Below are positions 24,651 to 34,065 of a stretch of DNA of 64,000 nucleotides, piece after piece. Position 1 is the first letter of the stretch. The number at the start of each line of letters is the position of its first letter. Source of the stretch: Robertmurraya sp. FSL R5-0851. Lineage in GTDB: Bacteria > Bacillota > Bacilli > Bacillales > Cytobacillaceae. A program made the translations under genes and the position numbers. The notes under the pieces are model-generated. The model made no database searches. It was not told where the DNA came from and saw nothing but the letters and a program-made list of their open reading frames with translations. The DNA lies in assembly GCF_038002965.1 (NCBI RefSeq), contig NZ_JBBOOE010000001.1, positions 446,501-510,500 of the forward strand, given 5' to 3'.

Positions 24651-24922
24651 TGTAGTGTTAAATTTTTAAAAATCCCAAATTTCTCTTAGGGATACTTTAA
24701 TCATTTTTAAAATAGGCAATTATGAAATTGATTCAAATTAGTGGTTTTTTATCAATTCTCTCTTTCCAATAAAAGGGTTCTTTAAAAAATATAGAAGTAG
24801 ATTATGTAAAAAACATTACGAATAGGCTACGTAATTAAGGTAGTCAGAGGTTAATACAAGAAAGGACTTGGAATTAACACTTTAGATCTTTTAAGGTCAC
24901 TTTCGGAAAAGGATTTTTGATA

Positions 24923-25222
24923 ATGGAAACCCGTTTTGTGATTTGGACTCCCGCTGTGAGAGAGAAGCTTATTGAATTTAGAAATTCAAGATTTACACCT
25001 GAAGAAACTCTTGATTTTATTTCTCAACTTATATTAGAAACAGAGGATTTATTGAAAAATCCTCTTATTGTAAAAAGTCTATACCGAGGAATCCGGAAAA
25101 TACCCATCATTCTTATGTCCACGTACACCCAGGACTTAAAACCCTTCGATTGCCCTTCTATAGCACTCAAAAACTCCTCAGTATTACTTCATAAAATCAT
25201 TTCTATTATTTTGCTGAACTAA
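24923..25222 (+). pseudogene. RelE/ParE-like protein, probably frameshifted
   Basis: From ATG 24923 (nine bases after AAAAGGA) the first 50 residues, METRFVIWTPAVREKLIEFR, PEETLDFISQLILETEDLL, KNPLIVKS, look like a RelE/ParE-type toxin or its DUF relatives. After about 25078 the family-like continuation (SYTEESGKY) is in another frame, so the rest of the 99-residue frame is probably not authentic. No antitoxin gene is adjacent. The assignment is tentative. Confidence 0.4.
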
Positions 25223-25361
25223 GTACCAATATATAACCTATCAAACAAGTTATATATCCTTATCTCGAGACAAAAGGGCTCCGATTTTCCTAATGATACC
25301 TTAAACTTTTATTATATTAATTTGTTAGAATAAATATAAAATCGTTATACGAGGTATCAAT

Positions 25362-26681
25362 ATGATAGAAGAATCATTTCAAGTATATATTAAGGATTTC
25401 ATCCTTAAAAGTGGAGAGGTACTCGAGTTGGGGGAACCCAATAAAGATAACTTTTTACTAGAAGTAAGGATCATCAAGCGTTCAGAGAGAACCTATCGTA
25501 TCCTAGGGCTTTTAATAGTATCAACTAAAACGACTAAAGATATAGAATCGACAAATGACCATAAGTTAGATGCAATAAAATTTACCCCCAGGAAAAAAGT
25601 TAGCTTAGATGATAACGATCGTCAGACTTTTAAATGGCTGGAAGAAGGGTGGATTTTAAAGGAAGTCAGGTTTGAGAAAGATGAGAAAACGGTTCGTTCA
25701 TCCCAATATCGGATGGGGTATCGATTATACGAACATGAACAATTAAAGGTCCAACAAAAAGTAGACTATGTTTATTCCGAATTCTCCAAAGTTAAAGATA
25801 AACTTCTAAGAACTCTAGCAACTATAGATGATAATTATAATCATTTTCCCCATCGTAAAAAGCTTGGACTAGAGAACATGGTAAAAATCATAAATCAGCT
25901 TAAGCAATGTGATTTAAATGAATCGGAGTATTTTCCACAGAAGTGGCATGTGAAAAAAAGTTTGAAGTATTTACAATTTGTTGACGCCTTTAGTCAATTA
26001 TGTCTTCAGAAGAAGGATTTTGACTGGAAGGAAATCGGGGCAACTTATTATAAAAAAATCGGAGGATCTAAGGAATTCGATCCCTATAAGCAAGAGTTTA
26101 TTGATCAATTAGAAGAGTGGGCAAGTGTTCCGGCAACTGAGTTAGGTTTAGCAAGTCTTGGGCAAATTACTTCGGTGTATTTTGCAGGGCAATTAAGTGG
26201 GAGGTATGTTGCTTACCAATTGGGACCAGTTCATGCTTTAACGAATCTATCAATTGCACAAGAGAAGTATCTAACAAAGGCTACGAATCTTTGGCTTGTT
26301 GAAAATCGAGCGATCCTGACACGGTTAGCAGCAACTGAGCAATTTTTAGAAGAAACCAATTCTTTCATCATATGTGTGGATGGGCATTTACGTTCCGCTC
26401 ACAGAAATGCTATCACACAAATTCTAGACAACAGTAATATTGAACAAGTACTAATATGGTGTGACTATGATCCGGATGGTCTACAAATCTCAAAAGAGAT
26501 CTACTCAACCATTTATAAATATAGCAATTTGAAAATAAAATTGATTTTACCTGAACAGGAAGTTATAAGTGATTGGCATAAGTATGAAGAACATCTAAAG
26601 GGCTTCTTGGAGAACAACAAAATGGAGCAAGAACAAATGATGGGAGGTGTTGTTCTGTGGAAAAGGTGGATTCTGGATTAA
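25362..26681 (+). CDS. JetD-like TOPRIM protein of a second Wadjet system
   Basis: 439 residues from ATG 25362; the ribosome site is weak (CGAGGT). The C-terminal half resembles Wadjet JetD (DUF2220-type): an acidic strand and Gly (WLVENRAILTRL), then SFIICVDGHLRSAHRNAI, and the DxDxDG motif in VLIWCDYDPDGLQI, ending EQMMGGVVLWKRW. It overlaps the next gene, a JetA-like protein, by 25 bases. The cluster order is D-A-B-C, unlike the complete type II operon at 11.3-19.7 kb, so it belongs to another Wadjet type (I or III). This gene is intact although jetB and jetC behind it are broken. Confidence 0.75.
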   Translation: MIEESFQVYIKDFILKSGEVLELGEPNKDNFLLEVRIIKRSERTYRILGLLIVSTKTTKDIESTNDHKLDAIKFTPRKKVSLDDNDRQTFKWLEEGWILKEVRFEKDEKTVRSSQYRMGYRLYEHEQLKVQQKVDYVYSEFSKVKDKLLRTLATIDDNYNHFPHRKKLGLENMVKIINQLKQCDLNESEYFPQKWHVKKSLKYLQFVDAFSQLCLQKKDFDWKEIGATYYKKIGGSKEFDPYKQEFIDQLEEWASVPATELGLASLGQITSVYFAGQLSGRYVAYQLGPVHALTNLSIAQEKYLTKATNLWLVENRAILTRLAATEQFLEETNSFIICVDGHLRSAHRNAITQILDNSNIEQVLIWCDYDPDGLQISKEIYSTIYKYSNLKIKLILPEQEVISDWHKYEEHLKGFLENNKMEQEQMMGGVVLWKRWILD

Positions 26682-28087
26682 TATCGATATTTCAGTCAAA
26701 CGAATCAGCTCCTGAGGTCATGCAGTCAATGAAAGATATATCTTCATTAGCTGGGGTTTTAAGCGATTTAGGAGCTCATAACTTTTTTCAAACTCCAGGG
26801 GAAATTTTGAGATTTTTAAGGCTCATTCAACTCTTAAATGAAGAGGCACTGGGTCTTGATGATCCGATTGAGAATGTGGAAACCGTCTATTATCGTTATC
26901 GGAATCGTTACGATGACTCAGAACCACCTTCTAAAAAGAAAGTCGAACAAATCATTAATGTTTTAGTAAAAAACAATTGGATCTCAAAACAAACGCGAAA
27001 AATCAAACTACGAGATGTCGGAAAGCGCATGATGGATGCACTTATACGTCTGGCTAATGATTCTCTTGCCTATTATATGAACGATGATATAGGACGGTCG
27101 TTATTTCAAGCAAGGCGTGACGCCGAAATTAGTGAAGCTTACGATGATAATGGAATTTCAGGTGGAAATAAGATTGCAAGTATGATCCGAAATGTAGAAA
27201 ATGCGATTTCCCTTCTAAGGGAACGCGAATTAGAGATGCTTGCAGATCGTAATGCATTGCCACAGCTTGAACTCATCCATCAGTTAATGAAGGATTTAGA
27301 GGTGAAGTTAGAAGAGAGGTTTAGACAATTTCAAACAGTAGAAGATAGTTTAGTACTATCAGATTTAATGCAAAGAGGGACAGCTGTTTTAGCTGAGGGA
27401 ACGAACCTTAGTTTAGGAATGATTAATAAGTATGTTAAGTTCACTAATATGCAAAAGACACCGTTGACTTTAGCCATTCAGCCTGAAAAAGTTAGAGCCT
27501 TCATTTCAAAAATGTTTGATCCCTCGCTTGATTCTGATATACCTAATGCTCACCAGTTGTTAAGTTTTATGGAGCAAAATCAATACGAGGATGAAGCCAT
27601 CGATGGGATATGGATACCAGTTAAGTTCGCTGCACCTCTGTCTGGGTTTGCCGTAGCGGAGGCGATTGAATATTTAGAGGCATATGAACCGGTCGTGGAA
27701 CCCATTTTGGAGGAAGATGAAGAGATTGAATACACAACCGAGGAAGTATTAGAGGAAGAACTGGAAAGTCTAATGGGCGAGTCAAACTGGCTACTAACGA
27801 AGAACATGATAGATACTAAAGCAATTGAATCCTATTTTGAAAGACAGGAGGAAGCTCCTTTAGAACAAGTGATTATTGAAGCAACCACCGACCAGTGGAG
27901 TGATGCGATAAATGCTTTGACCGCAATATCGGCATTGGTTAGTAATAAAAAAGTGACAGTAACTACTGGGGAACAAAACAGAAAATTTCAGGTATTCGAA
28001 AAAAAATGGGAGTGGATGAAGGATGGAGATGGATCAGACATTATTAAACGAAGGAACTCTTTCCAAAGAGAAAAAGAATCCGAATGA
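26657..28087 (+). CDS. JetA-like (kleisin) protein of a second Wadjet system
   Basis: 476 residues from GTG 26657, seven bases after GGGAGGTG. The protein is helical with a winged-helix-like start (GEILRFLRLIQLLNEEA) and a long acidic segment (EEDEEIEYTTEEVLEEELE). Size, position between a JetD-like and an ATPase gene, and the MukF-like helical build support JetA. It overlaps the following jetB remnant by about 65 bases. The assignment depends on the gene context rather than on a distinctive motif. Confidence 0.65.
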   Translation: MEKVDSGLISIFQSNESAPEVMQSMKDISSLAGVLSDLGAHNFFQTPGEILRFLRLIQLLNEEALGLDDPIENVETVYYRYRNRYDDSEPPSKKKVEQIINVLVKNNWISKQTRKIKLRDVGKRMMDALIRLANDSLAYYMNDDIGRSLFQARRDAEISEAYDDNGISGGNKIASMIRNVENAISLLRERELEMLADRNALPQLELIHQLMKDLEVKLEERFRQFQTVEDSLVLSDLMQRGTAVLAEGTNLSLGMINKYVKFTNMQKTPLTLAIQPEKVRAFISKMFDPSLDSDIPNAHQLLSFMEQNQYEDEAIDGIWIPVKFAAPLSGFAVAEAIEYLEAYEPVVEPILEEDEEIEYTTEEVLEEELESLMGESNWLLTKNMIDTKAIESYFERQEEAPLEQVIIEATTDQWSDAINALTAISALVSNKKVTVTTGEQNRKFQVFEKKWEWMKDGDGSDIIKRRNSFQREKESE

Positions 28088-28416
28088 TTCCATAAAGGAA
28101 AGTAATTTAAATCCTTTAAACGTCATGCAGTCAATTAGAGGAATCTTAACCCAGGACCTTAGGACACGAAACAAAAAAGGCAAACCAGAGAGTACTTGTA
28201 AATATAGATCCTTTAAAAAAAATCGGTGCTATTGAAGAGTATGAAACCAATTCTCCCGAAAGAGCTTTTCAACTTACAGCGATTGGGGTCAACCTGTTTT
28301 CTGATTCGTTTTTAAGGAGAACGGCAGAGTTTAGTCAGTCGAATCAGTTAAACAAAGAGGAAGTATTGAAATTTTTCAAACGGTATAACTTATATCAGAA
28401 AGGAGAAAGCGAATGA
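28023..28416 (+). pseudogene. JetB-like (MukE-type) protein, frameshifted
   Basis: The first frame from ATG 28023 (MEMDQTLLNEG...NKKGKPE) changes meaning near 28188, in the repeat GAGAG; the expected protein continues in another frame as VLVNIDPLKKIGAIEEYE, ERAFQLTAIGVNLF, FFKRYNLYQKGESE and ends at 28416, overlapping the next ATG (ATGA). A one-base indel therefore breaks the gene. At about 130 codons it is also short for the family, so there may be an internal deletion. Read as JetB from size and position. Confidence 0.6.
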
Positions 28417-28865
28417 TTCCTTGGAGAATGTCATTATCGGGGATTCGTGATTATCGGCCGGAGCAGATTGATTTGTCAGGAAGCGATCAGCATATTATGA
28501 TTACAGGTCCAAACGGCTCAGGGAAATCAACGATAACTTATTGCATGGGGGCAGTACTCTATTCCTCAAAAGTTGATGTGGAAGGTTTGAAATCTCGAAA
28601 TCTATTACCTGAACAAACCTGGAAAGCTCAAATTTCTCTTGTATTTAAAAATGATGGCCAAATAAAAATTGATGCAGCTACTTTCATTCAATTCTCCTTA
28701 AGAATGGTTCAAGAACCAGGGCAACCGATAAAAAAAGAATTCACTATCTCAACCGGTGAGGAGATTGATCAATGGGAGAATACCATTAAATTTACATCTG
28801 GAGATCGTCAATTTAATTTTTCCGCCTATAAGGTAGATATCATGAAACCATCAGGAGCCGGTTGA
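28413..28865 (+). pseudogene. JetC-like SMC ATPase, N-terminal fragment
   Basis: From ATG 28413, after AAAGGAG, the product begins MIPWRMSLSGIRDYRPEQ and contains Walker A GPNGSGKST (about residues 33-41), the head-domain start of an SMC/JetC ATPase. The frame ends after 150 residues at 28865, where a complete protein would have roughly 1100 or more; no coiled coil, signature or Walker B follows. The deletion endpoint lies within the last codons, and non-coding DNA and a bacteriocin operon come next. The second Wadjet system is therefore dead. Confidence 0.78.
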
Positions 28866-28961
28866 TGTTTAGTTTTAACTACATACATATATAGATGAGG
28901 GTATTGGTTTGTGTAATTGAAAAAGGGAAATTTTGTCTAATATTCTGGTGAAATATTGATG

Positions 28962-28997
28962 TAGCTTCCAATTAATAGTATTATAGCTTCAGAGCTA
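28962..28997 (+). promoter_or_regulatory. repeats upstream of the bacteriocin gene
   Basis: TAGCTTC occurs at 28962-28968 and again at 28984-28990, 22 bases apart, and the second is part of a palindrome TAGCTTCAGAGCTA. Spacing of two helical turns upstream of a bacteriocin operon suggests a regulator site; no cognate regulator is visible nearby. Confidence 0.35.
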
Positions 28998-29034
28998 CAT
29001 AATAATTATTTCCAAATAAGGGGGAATTTTGAAA

Positions 29035-29394
29035 ATGAAAAAAGTAAAAATGATTATCTGTTTAGCCATTATTTGTTTAAGTGTACCGCTTGCGGCACAA
29101 GCTGGTACAGTGTTAAATGGAGCGCTCACTTTTAATGGTGGACAAAGTGATACAAAGGTTTATAGTGAAATACTGGACCATAAGAATGAACTGTACGAAA
29201 ATGACGATGACGGTGTAAACTATGCAGTATCTGCTTCCGTTAAAGTTGGTGGTACTACATATAGTTCTGGTTGGAAATATGGGTACGCCTTTAAAAGTCA
29301 AAATAGAGTATGGTATGCTAATGAAACTGCTCATTATAATGCACAAGTAATAAGAAACGCATATACGTATAGTAATTGGGGTACATCATATTAA
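29035..29394 (+). CDS. lactococcin 972 family bacteriocin precursor
   Basis: 119 residues from ATG 29035, ten bases after AAGGGGG; a TTG at 29029 is also possible. Residues 1-23 are a Sec signal peptide (KKVKMIICLAIICLSVPLAAQA) with likely cleavage AQA-G. The mature part ends in the aromatic, Gly/Ser-rich pattern of lactococcin 972 (SSGWKYGYAFKS, YANETAHYNAQV, TYSNWGTSY), without cysteines. Lactococcin 972 blocks septum formation by binding lipid II. The next two genes encode the membrane protein and ABC ATPase always seen with this family, which makes the call firm. The acidic region KNELYENDDDG is unusual compared with the short classical peptide. Confidence 0.88.
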   Translation: MKKVKMIICLAIICLSVPLAAQAGTVLNGALTFNGGQSDTKVYSEILDHKNELYENDDDGVNYAVSASVKVGGTTYSSGWKYGYAFKSQNRVWYANETAHYNAQVIRNAYTYSNWGTSY

Positions 29395-29470
29395 TAGAAT
29401 TTAAATTTGTATATTATCCAACTATTTTTATACAACTATGATCGAAAAAGAAGATGGAAGGAATATACCT

Positions 29471-31468
29471 ATGAAAAAAATATATATAATCTATTTGACT
29501 GGTTTAATGATTATATTCTCCTATATCTACACTAATTCCATATACGAAATCTATGGGCTTAATAATATCGGAAATTCCTCATTAAATGAATATCAAGTAG
29601 ATTATGAATCAGGTCAAGACTTATTAAAAGTCTATGAAGGACTTAGAGAAGAGAATGCACAATTTCAGATAGTGAAAAACCCAATGTCTGAAGACGGAAA
29701 CACCTATTATGATGTTTACCATACAGATATAAACTCGGTAAAACAATTTGTTGGGATCTCTGATAATGTTTTTCGTTATTATAAAATGACAGAAGAAGAG
29801 TTTGTAGATAGTTCTGGTTTCTTTAGTGCCGATTTATCCAATCACCAAATAGAAGAGCTCTCGCAAAGGGTTGAAGTAGATATTAAAACAGTAAGTAAGA
29901 GCGGCGAATTATCTTACAGTGAAATTATAAAAAACAATATGTTGCAATTTTTAATATTAGGTATCACTACCTTTACCATCCTATACATATATACAATGTT
30001 TAGATTTAAAACAAATGCAGTGAAAAAGTTAAATGGTTTTTCTCCTACCAAAATAGTGATAACGAACATAAAAGAAACACTACGAATCCAAGGAGTCCTC
30101 ATATCACTCTTGGTTTTGGGGCATTCAGTATATTTTGTGATAACTGATAAATTTTCTTGGACTTATTCTATTTTCTTATTTTTATTTTTATCATTTATAA
30201 GTATGATAATGGTTTTATTATTGTTGCTATTACAACACTTTGTAAGGAAGACAAATGTAGTTGCAGCATTGAAAAATAAGATTTTCTCTAACCGATTATA
30301 CACGATTATAAATTTAATTAAGATTGTGTTAATTATTTCTGTAACGATTCTAATGAATCTTATTATTAATTATTACCATGAGTTAGATGAAGTATATAAA
30401 AAGTATGATGAATATAAAGCATTAAGTTCCTTGTACTCTTCGCATGGAAGAAATTCAGATGAACTTGATAAATTACTGAATAATCCTAACCAGTTAGAAA
30501 AAGTGGCAGACAATGTAAAGGAGATGTACGTCAAAAATATAGATCAAGCGTATGTTATGTTTGATCCAGTTCGTGAAAGTTTGAGTCCGGAATTCCAATC
30601 AGGGTATGGAATTTCGCGAGAAGAGGTAATGAATACTTTCCAGAGAAACAATATAATTTTAAATAAAAATTATATTGAGAACTATACGGATATTAAAGTG
30701 GACTGGGATTTCAACGAAAAGGCTCCCACAATTCTTGCGCCTGAAAAATATAGAAATAAGGAAGAGGAACTACGGGGATATTTTATAGAAAGGTATAATA
30801 CCTTATTAAACTATAATACAAGATATAATGTTGAAGGTAAGGAAGTTCTAATTAATGATATACAAATTATTTATATTAGTAATGGATTTAAATATAAAAT
30901 ATTAAGTTCATTACCTTATGAAGATGAGATAAATATCGAACTTACTGATTCCGTGATCATACTTGATAATGGAAGCTTTGGAAGTGGTTTTTATTTCGAT
31001 ATGTTAGGTTCTTCTCAGCTGGCATTTGAGTTAAATGATAGGGAAGAATTCAAAAGTATGTTGTTCCAATACGATTTAGATCAACTATATATGCCTCATA
31101 ATTTGTTGACACCATTTGAATCTTTATTCAGTGGTTATACATTTTTACTGGACCAGGCTAAGCTTTTTGTATTCTTATTTATCATTTTATTGGTTTTTAT
31201 CATTTATATTTCAAATTACATAGATATGATTGTGAATGGTAAAATTTACGCTGCTAGATACATGCAAGGATTTGGTTTATTAAAGAATTTAAGAGCGAAT
31301 TTAGTAATGATTTTTCTTATGTTCAGTGTTTCAATTGCATTGTTTGTTATGAAAATAAATATAATCATATATTTATTATATATCTTATATGATTTGTTAT
31401 CTATGCTTTATCTATATAGGAAGCTAATAGTAAAAGACGTATATAAAGTGTTGAATGGTGGGAATTAA
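29471..31468 (+). CDS. bacteriocin-associated integral membrane protein (DUF1430 type)
   Basis: 665 residues from ATG 29471, eight bases after GGAAGGA. There is one N-terminal membrane segment (IYIIYLTGLMIIFSYIY), an extracytoplasmic domain, four helices around residues 165-300 (including FLILGITTFTILYIYTMF and FLFLFLSFISMIMVLLLLL), a second large external domain, and C-terminal helices (LFVFLFIILLVFIIYISNYI onward). This FtsX/MacB-like arrangement matches the membrane partner of lactococcin 972 exporters, which provides immunity and/or secretion. It overlaps the start region of the ATPase gene. Confidence 0.85.
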   Translation: MKKIYIIYLTGLMIIFSYIYTNSIYEIYGLNNIGNSSLNEYQVDYESGQDLLKVYEGLREENAQFQIVKNPMSEDGNTYYDVYHTDINSVKQFVGISDNVFRYYKMTEEEFVDSSGFFSADLSNHQIEELSQRVEVDIKTVSKSGELSYSEIIKNNMLQFLILGITTFTILYIYTMFRFKTNAVKKLNGFSPTKIVITNIKETLRIQGVLISLLVLGHSVYFVITDKFSWTYSIFLFLFLSFISMIMVLLLLLLQHFVRKTNVVAALKNKIFSNRLYTIINLIKIVLIISVTILMNLIINYYHELDEVYKKYDEYKALSSLYSSHGRNSDELDKLLNNPNQLEKVADNVKEMYVKNIDQAYVMFDPVRESLSPEFQSGYGISREEVMNTFQRNNIILNKNYIENYTDIKVDWDFNEKAPTILAPEKYRNKEEELRGYFIERYNTLLNYNTRYNVEGKEVLINDIQIIYISNGFKYKILSSLPYEDEINIELTDSVIILDNGSFGSGFYFDMLGSSQLAFELNDREEFKSMLFQYDLDQLYMPHNLLTPFESLFSGYTFLLDQAKLFVFLFIILLVFIIYISNYIDMIVNGKIYAARYMQGFGLLKNLRANLVMIFLMFSVSIALFVMKINIIIYLLYILYDLLSMLYLYRKLIVKDVYKVLNGGN

Positions 31469-31469
31469 C

Positions 31470-32105
31470 TTGGAAATTGTTAAATTAGAGAACATTTGTC
31501 AGGAGTTTAATGATAACGCGGTGATTGAAAACATTAGCTTTTCTATAAATTATGGTGAAATGGTAGCTATCATTGGGAAGAGCGGTAAGGGGAAAACTAC
31601 CCTTTTAAATATCATGGGATTAATCTCAAAACCATCTGATGGAGATTTGTATTTATTTAATAAGAAAAATGTTGATATTAACTCGAAAGAGGCCATGTTG
31701 TTAAGGCGTAATAAAATTGGATATTTATTTCAGAATTATGGTTTAGTAGAAGACGAGACTGTAAAGTGGAATTTGAATATTGCATTAGAGTATAAAAAGT
31801 TATCTAAAAAGGACAGAGAACAAAAAATTAAAGAAGCATTAGAAATGCTCCAATTAGAGCACCTTATGGATAAGCATGTTTATAAGCTAAGTGGCGGGGA
31901 ACAACAGAGAGTAGCAATGCTAAAGCTATATTTACAGGAAAGCCAACTCATACTAGCAGATGAGCCTACAGGTTCCTTAGATAAAGAAAATCGGGATGTC
32001 ATTATACAAATGTTAAAGGATGCTAATAGCCAGGGTAAAACAATTGTTATTGTTACCCATGATGATCATATTGCTCAAATTTGTAGTAGAGTTATTAATA
32101 TATAA
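31470..32105 (+). CDS. ABC transporter ATPase, lactococcin 972 group
   Basis: 211 residues from TTG 31470, seven bases after GGTGGG; an ATG at 31455 lies inside the previous gene. Walker A is GKSGKGKTT, with Gly-Lys in place of the usual Gly-Ser; the Q-loop is YLFQNYGLV, the signature LSGGEQQRVAM, Walker B LILADEPTGSLD and the switch His in VTHDDH. All ATPase elements are present. It is of the MacB/LolD class and should energise the DUF1430-type membrane protein, giving export of or immunity to the bacteriocin. A terminator follows directly. Confidence 0.92.
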   Translation: MEIVKLENICQEFNDNAVIENISFSINYGEMVAIIGKSGKGKTTLLNIMGLISKPSDGDLYLFNKKNVDINSKEAMLLRRNKIGYLFQNYGLVEDETVKWNLNIALEYKKLSKKDREQKIKEALEMLQLEHLMDKHVYKLSGGEQQRVAMLKLYLQESQLILADEPTGSLDKENRDVIIQMLKDANSQGKTIVIVTHDDHIAQICSRVINI

Positions 32106-32132
32106 AAAGGGAGTCATTCGACTTCCTTTTTT
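32104..32132 (+). terminator. terminator of the bacteriocin operon
   Basis: AAAAAGGGAGTC pairs with GACTTCCTTTTTT (one G-T pair), loop ATTC, T-run included. Confidence 0.85.
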
Positions 32133-32528
32133 ATATGCAGTAAAGACAAAAGTGCCTGAGAGATAATATCGCCTATAGTAGAAGGGAATAGACCTCCTCT
32201 ATATAAGTAAGTAATAATTAATGATTATTAACGAGTTGTGCTAGTGCACGCTATTGAGAATTACACTCGAAATGTACTAAGAACAGAACGATTAAAATAA
32301 CGGTTTGCTTATCAATCGGTGTAAAAGACGTAGAGAATGGGGGATTAAATGCTAAAGGGTGGACTCATAATGAAAATACCGGTTATGGAGCCAGCTTCTG
32401 GTGTCTAGTTAGAAGCGATACTTAGCATAGAAAACGTCACATATCTTGGTCCGACTCAAGCTGTGATGGCCATTACGACTCAAAGTAAATGCCTTTTTTA
32501 AATATACAAGTTTGTGAAAAGTTACACT
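32133..32528. other. non-coding region between bacteriocin operon and group II intron
   Basis: There is no complete gene. Around 32318-32417 a frame without start reads VKDVENGGLNAKGWTHNEN and GYGASFWCLVRSDT before a stop, possibly the remnant of the gene the intron once entered. Otherwise I see nothing. Confidence 0.4.
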
Positions 32529-33900
32529 GTGCGAAACGTTTCCTTATAAGTGCCAAAGCATGAAATAGGAGAATTGCTATTAAGCAATTACAACTGATTA
32601 ATTGAAACTCGGAATGAAAGCCGTCATGTTGAGCTGAAACGAGTTATCTGATACTCCTACATGCACATAATGATAGTAGTCAGAATGTGTATGAAGCTAG
32701 GTAAAGTCGGCTGAAATGAACCTAAGTTGCTTATCTAGAATATGGTTTGTGATAGGTCGGGATGCTACAAAATATCTATGGTGAGAATGTCCAACTGGAC
32801 TGACGAACTTGCGAATGTACGGGTCTAGATTTTAATACGCTCGAAAGACGTATGCTGCGAACGCAGTGTTAAACACCGGAAAGTACGAGTAGTGTATAGG
32901 AACCTCGGGATATCTAACAAATGAGGATATAGGTTGGCAGGCTTAAAGTGAGCACCTACGGATATATGTAAAGCTAGGTTAATCGGAACGTTGTAAGTAA
33001 GAAACATCTTCTATTAAACGACTACTATCGGGATGGTGTTTATAAGATAATTATTTATCGAAGTAACTTTATTCTTGCGAAAGTAGGGACACAGTACCGT
33101 TGAAGCGTGTAACGAACGTGGAGGGATAGTCCCAAGTCTTCTCTTTGAAAACTAACATAACTAAATGAAACTCACAGGGTCGAGTAAGATGATGGGATTT
33201 TCCGCAAGGAAGGAGAAACAATCCATCGGTGAGTACAGTTTTACGACATGCAGAATATTACGGTATGCAAGACATATTTGATGACCTTTATGAGCGAAGT
33301 AAAAACAATGCTACAAAGGGCTTAAGGCTATATGAATATATCATATCGAAAGACAATATCTTATTAGCCTTTCGGAACATTAAAGCGAATACGGGTTCAA
33401 AAACAGCTGGAACTGACGGCATCACGATTGACCAATACAAGATTGAAAACACTGATGAATTTATTGAGGAAATTCGAAAAGTATTACAGAACTATAAACC
33501 TCAAACGGTACGAAGAGTGGAGATACCCAAACCAAATGGAAAGAAACGTCCATTAGGAATTCCGACTATGAGAGATAGACTAATTCAACAGATGTTCAAA
33601 CAAGTATTAGAGCCAATATGTGAAGCTGAATTTTATCACCATTCATACGGTTTTCGACCAAATAGGTCAACTCATCATGTAATGGCTAGATGTCAGTTCT
33701 TAGTCAATAATGTGAAGTTGCATCATGTAGTAGACATTGATATACAAGGTTTCTTTGACAACGTGAGCCATTCAAAGTTAATTAAACAAATGTACAGTTT
33801 AGGCATACGCGACAAAAGAGTTTTAACGATTGTCTCGAGAATGCTAAAAGCACCAATAAAAGGCATTGGTGTTCCAACTAAAGGAACTCCGCAAGGGGGA

Positions 33901-34007
33901 TTATGCAAAGCTTAGCATAAACCACCTTATGCAAAGAAAGTGATTATGCAAAGTAACCAATAAAAAAGTTATTAATTCAACGATTCTAGTCTATTTACTT
34001 TGCATAA
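33901..34007. repeat. left terminal repeat array of the RIT element
   Basis: Four copies of TTATGCAAAG: 33901-33910, 33927-33936 and 33944-33953 in direct orientation, 33998-34007 inverted (CTTTGCATAA). The last two are extended to TTATGCAAAGTAA. They are probable recombinase binding sites. Confidence 0.8.
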
Positions 34008-34065
34008 TAACCGAAAATGAATTATGAGCTTGATGCTCAAATTATCATTTTGGGAGGAAATACAT

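Larger units (their letters stand above)
23404..24735. mobile_element. IS1182-family insertion sequence, copy 2, truncated and internally deleted
   Basis: It corresponds to 4572-6115 of copy 1 at near identity, including the GC-rich hairpin repeat and the right inverted repeat. The left 198 bases with the left end are missing, and 212 bases are deleted internally. Confidence 0.88.

Noticed and set aside
25362..26681. Second JetD as a stand-alone topoisomerase-like gene
   Set aside because: Overlap with the JetA-like gene and the following MukE-like and SMC head fragments show it is part of a Wadjet cluster.
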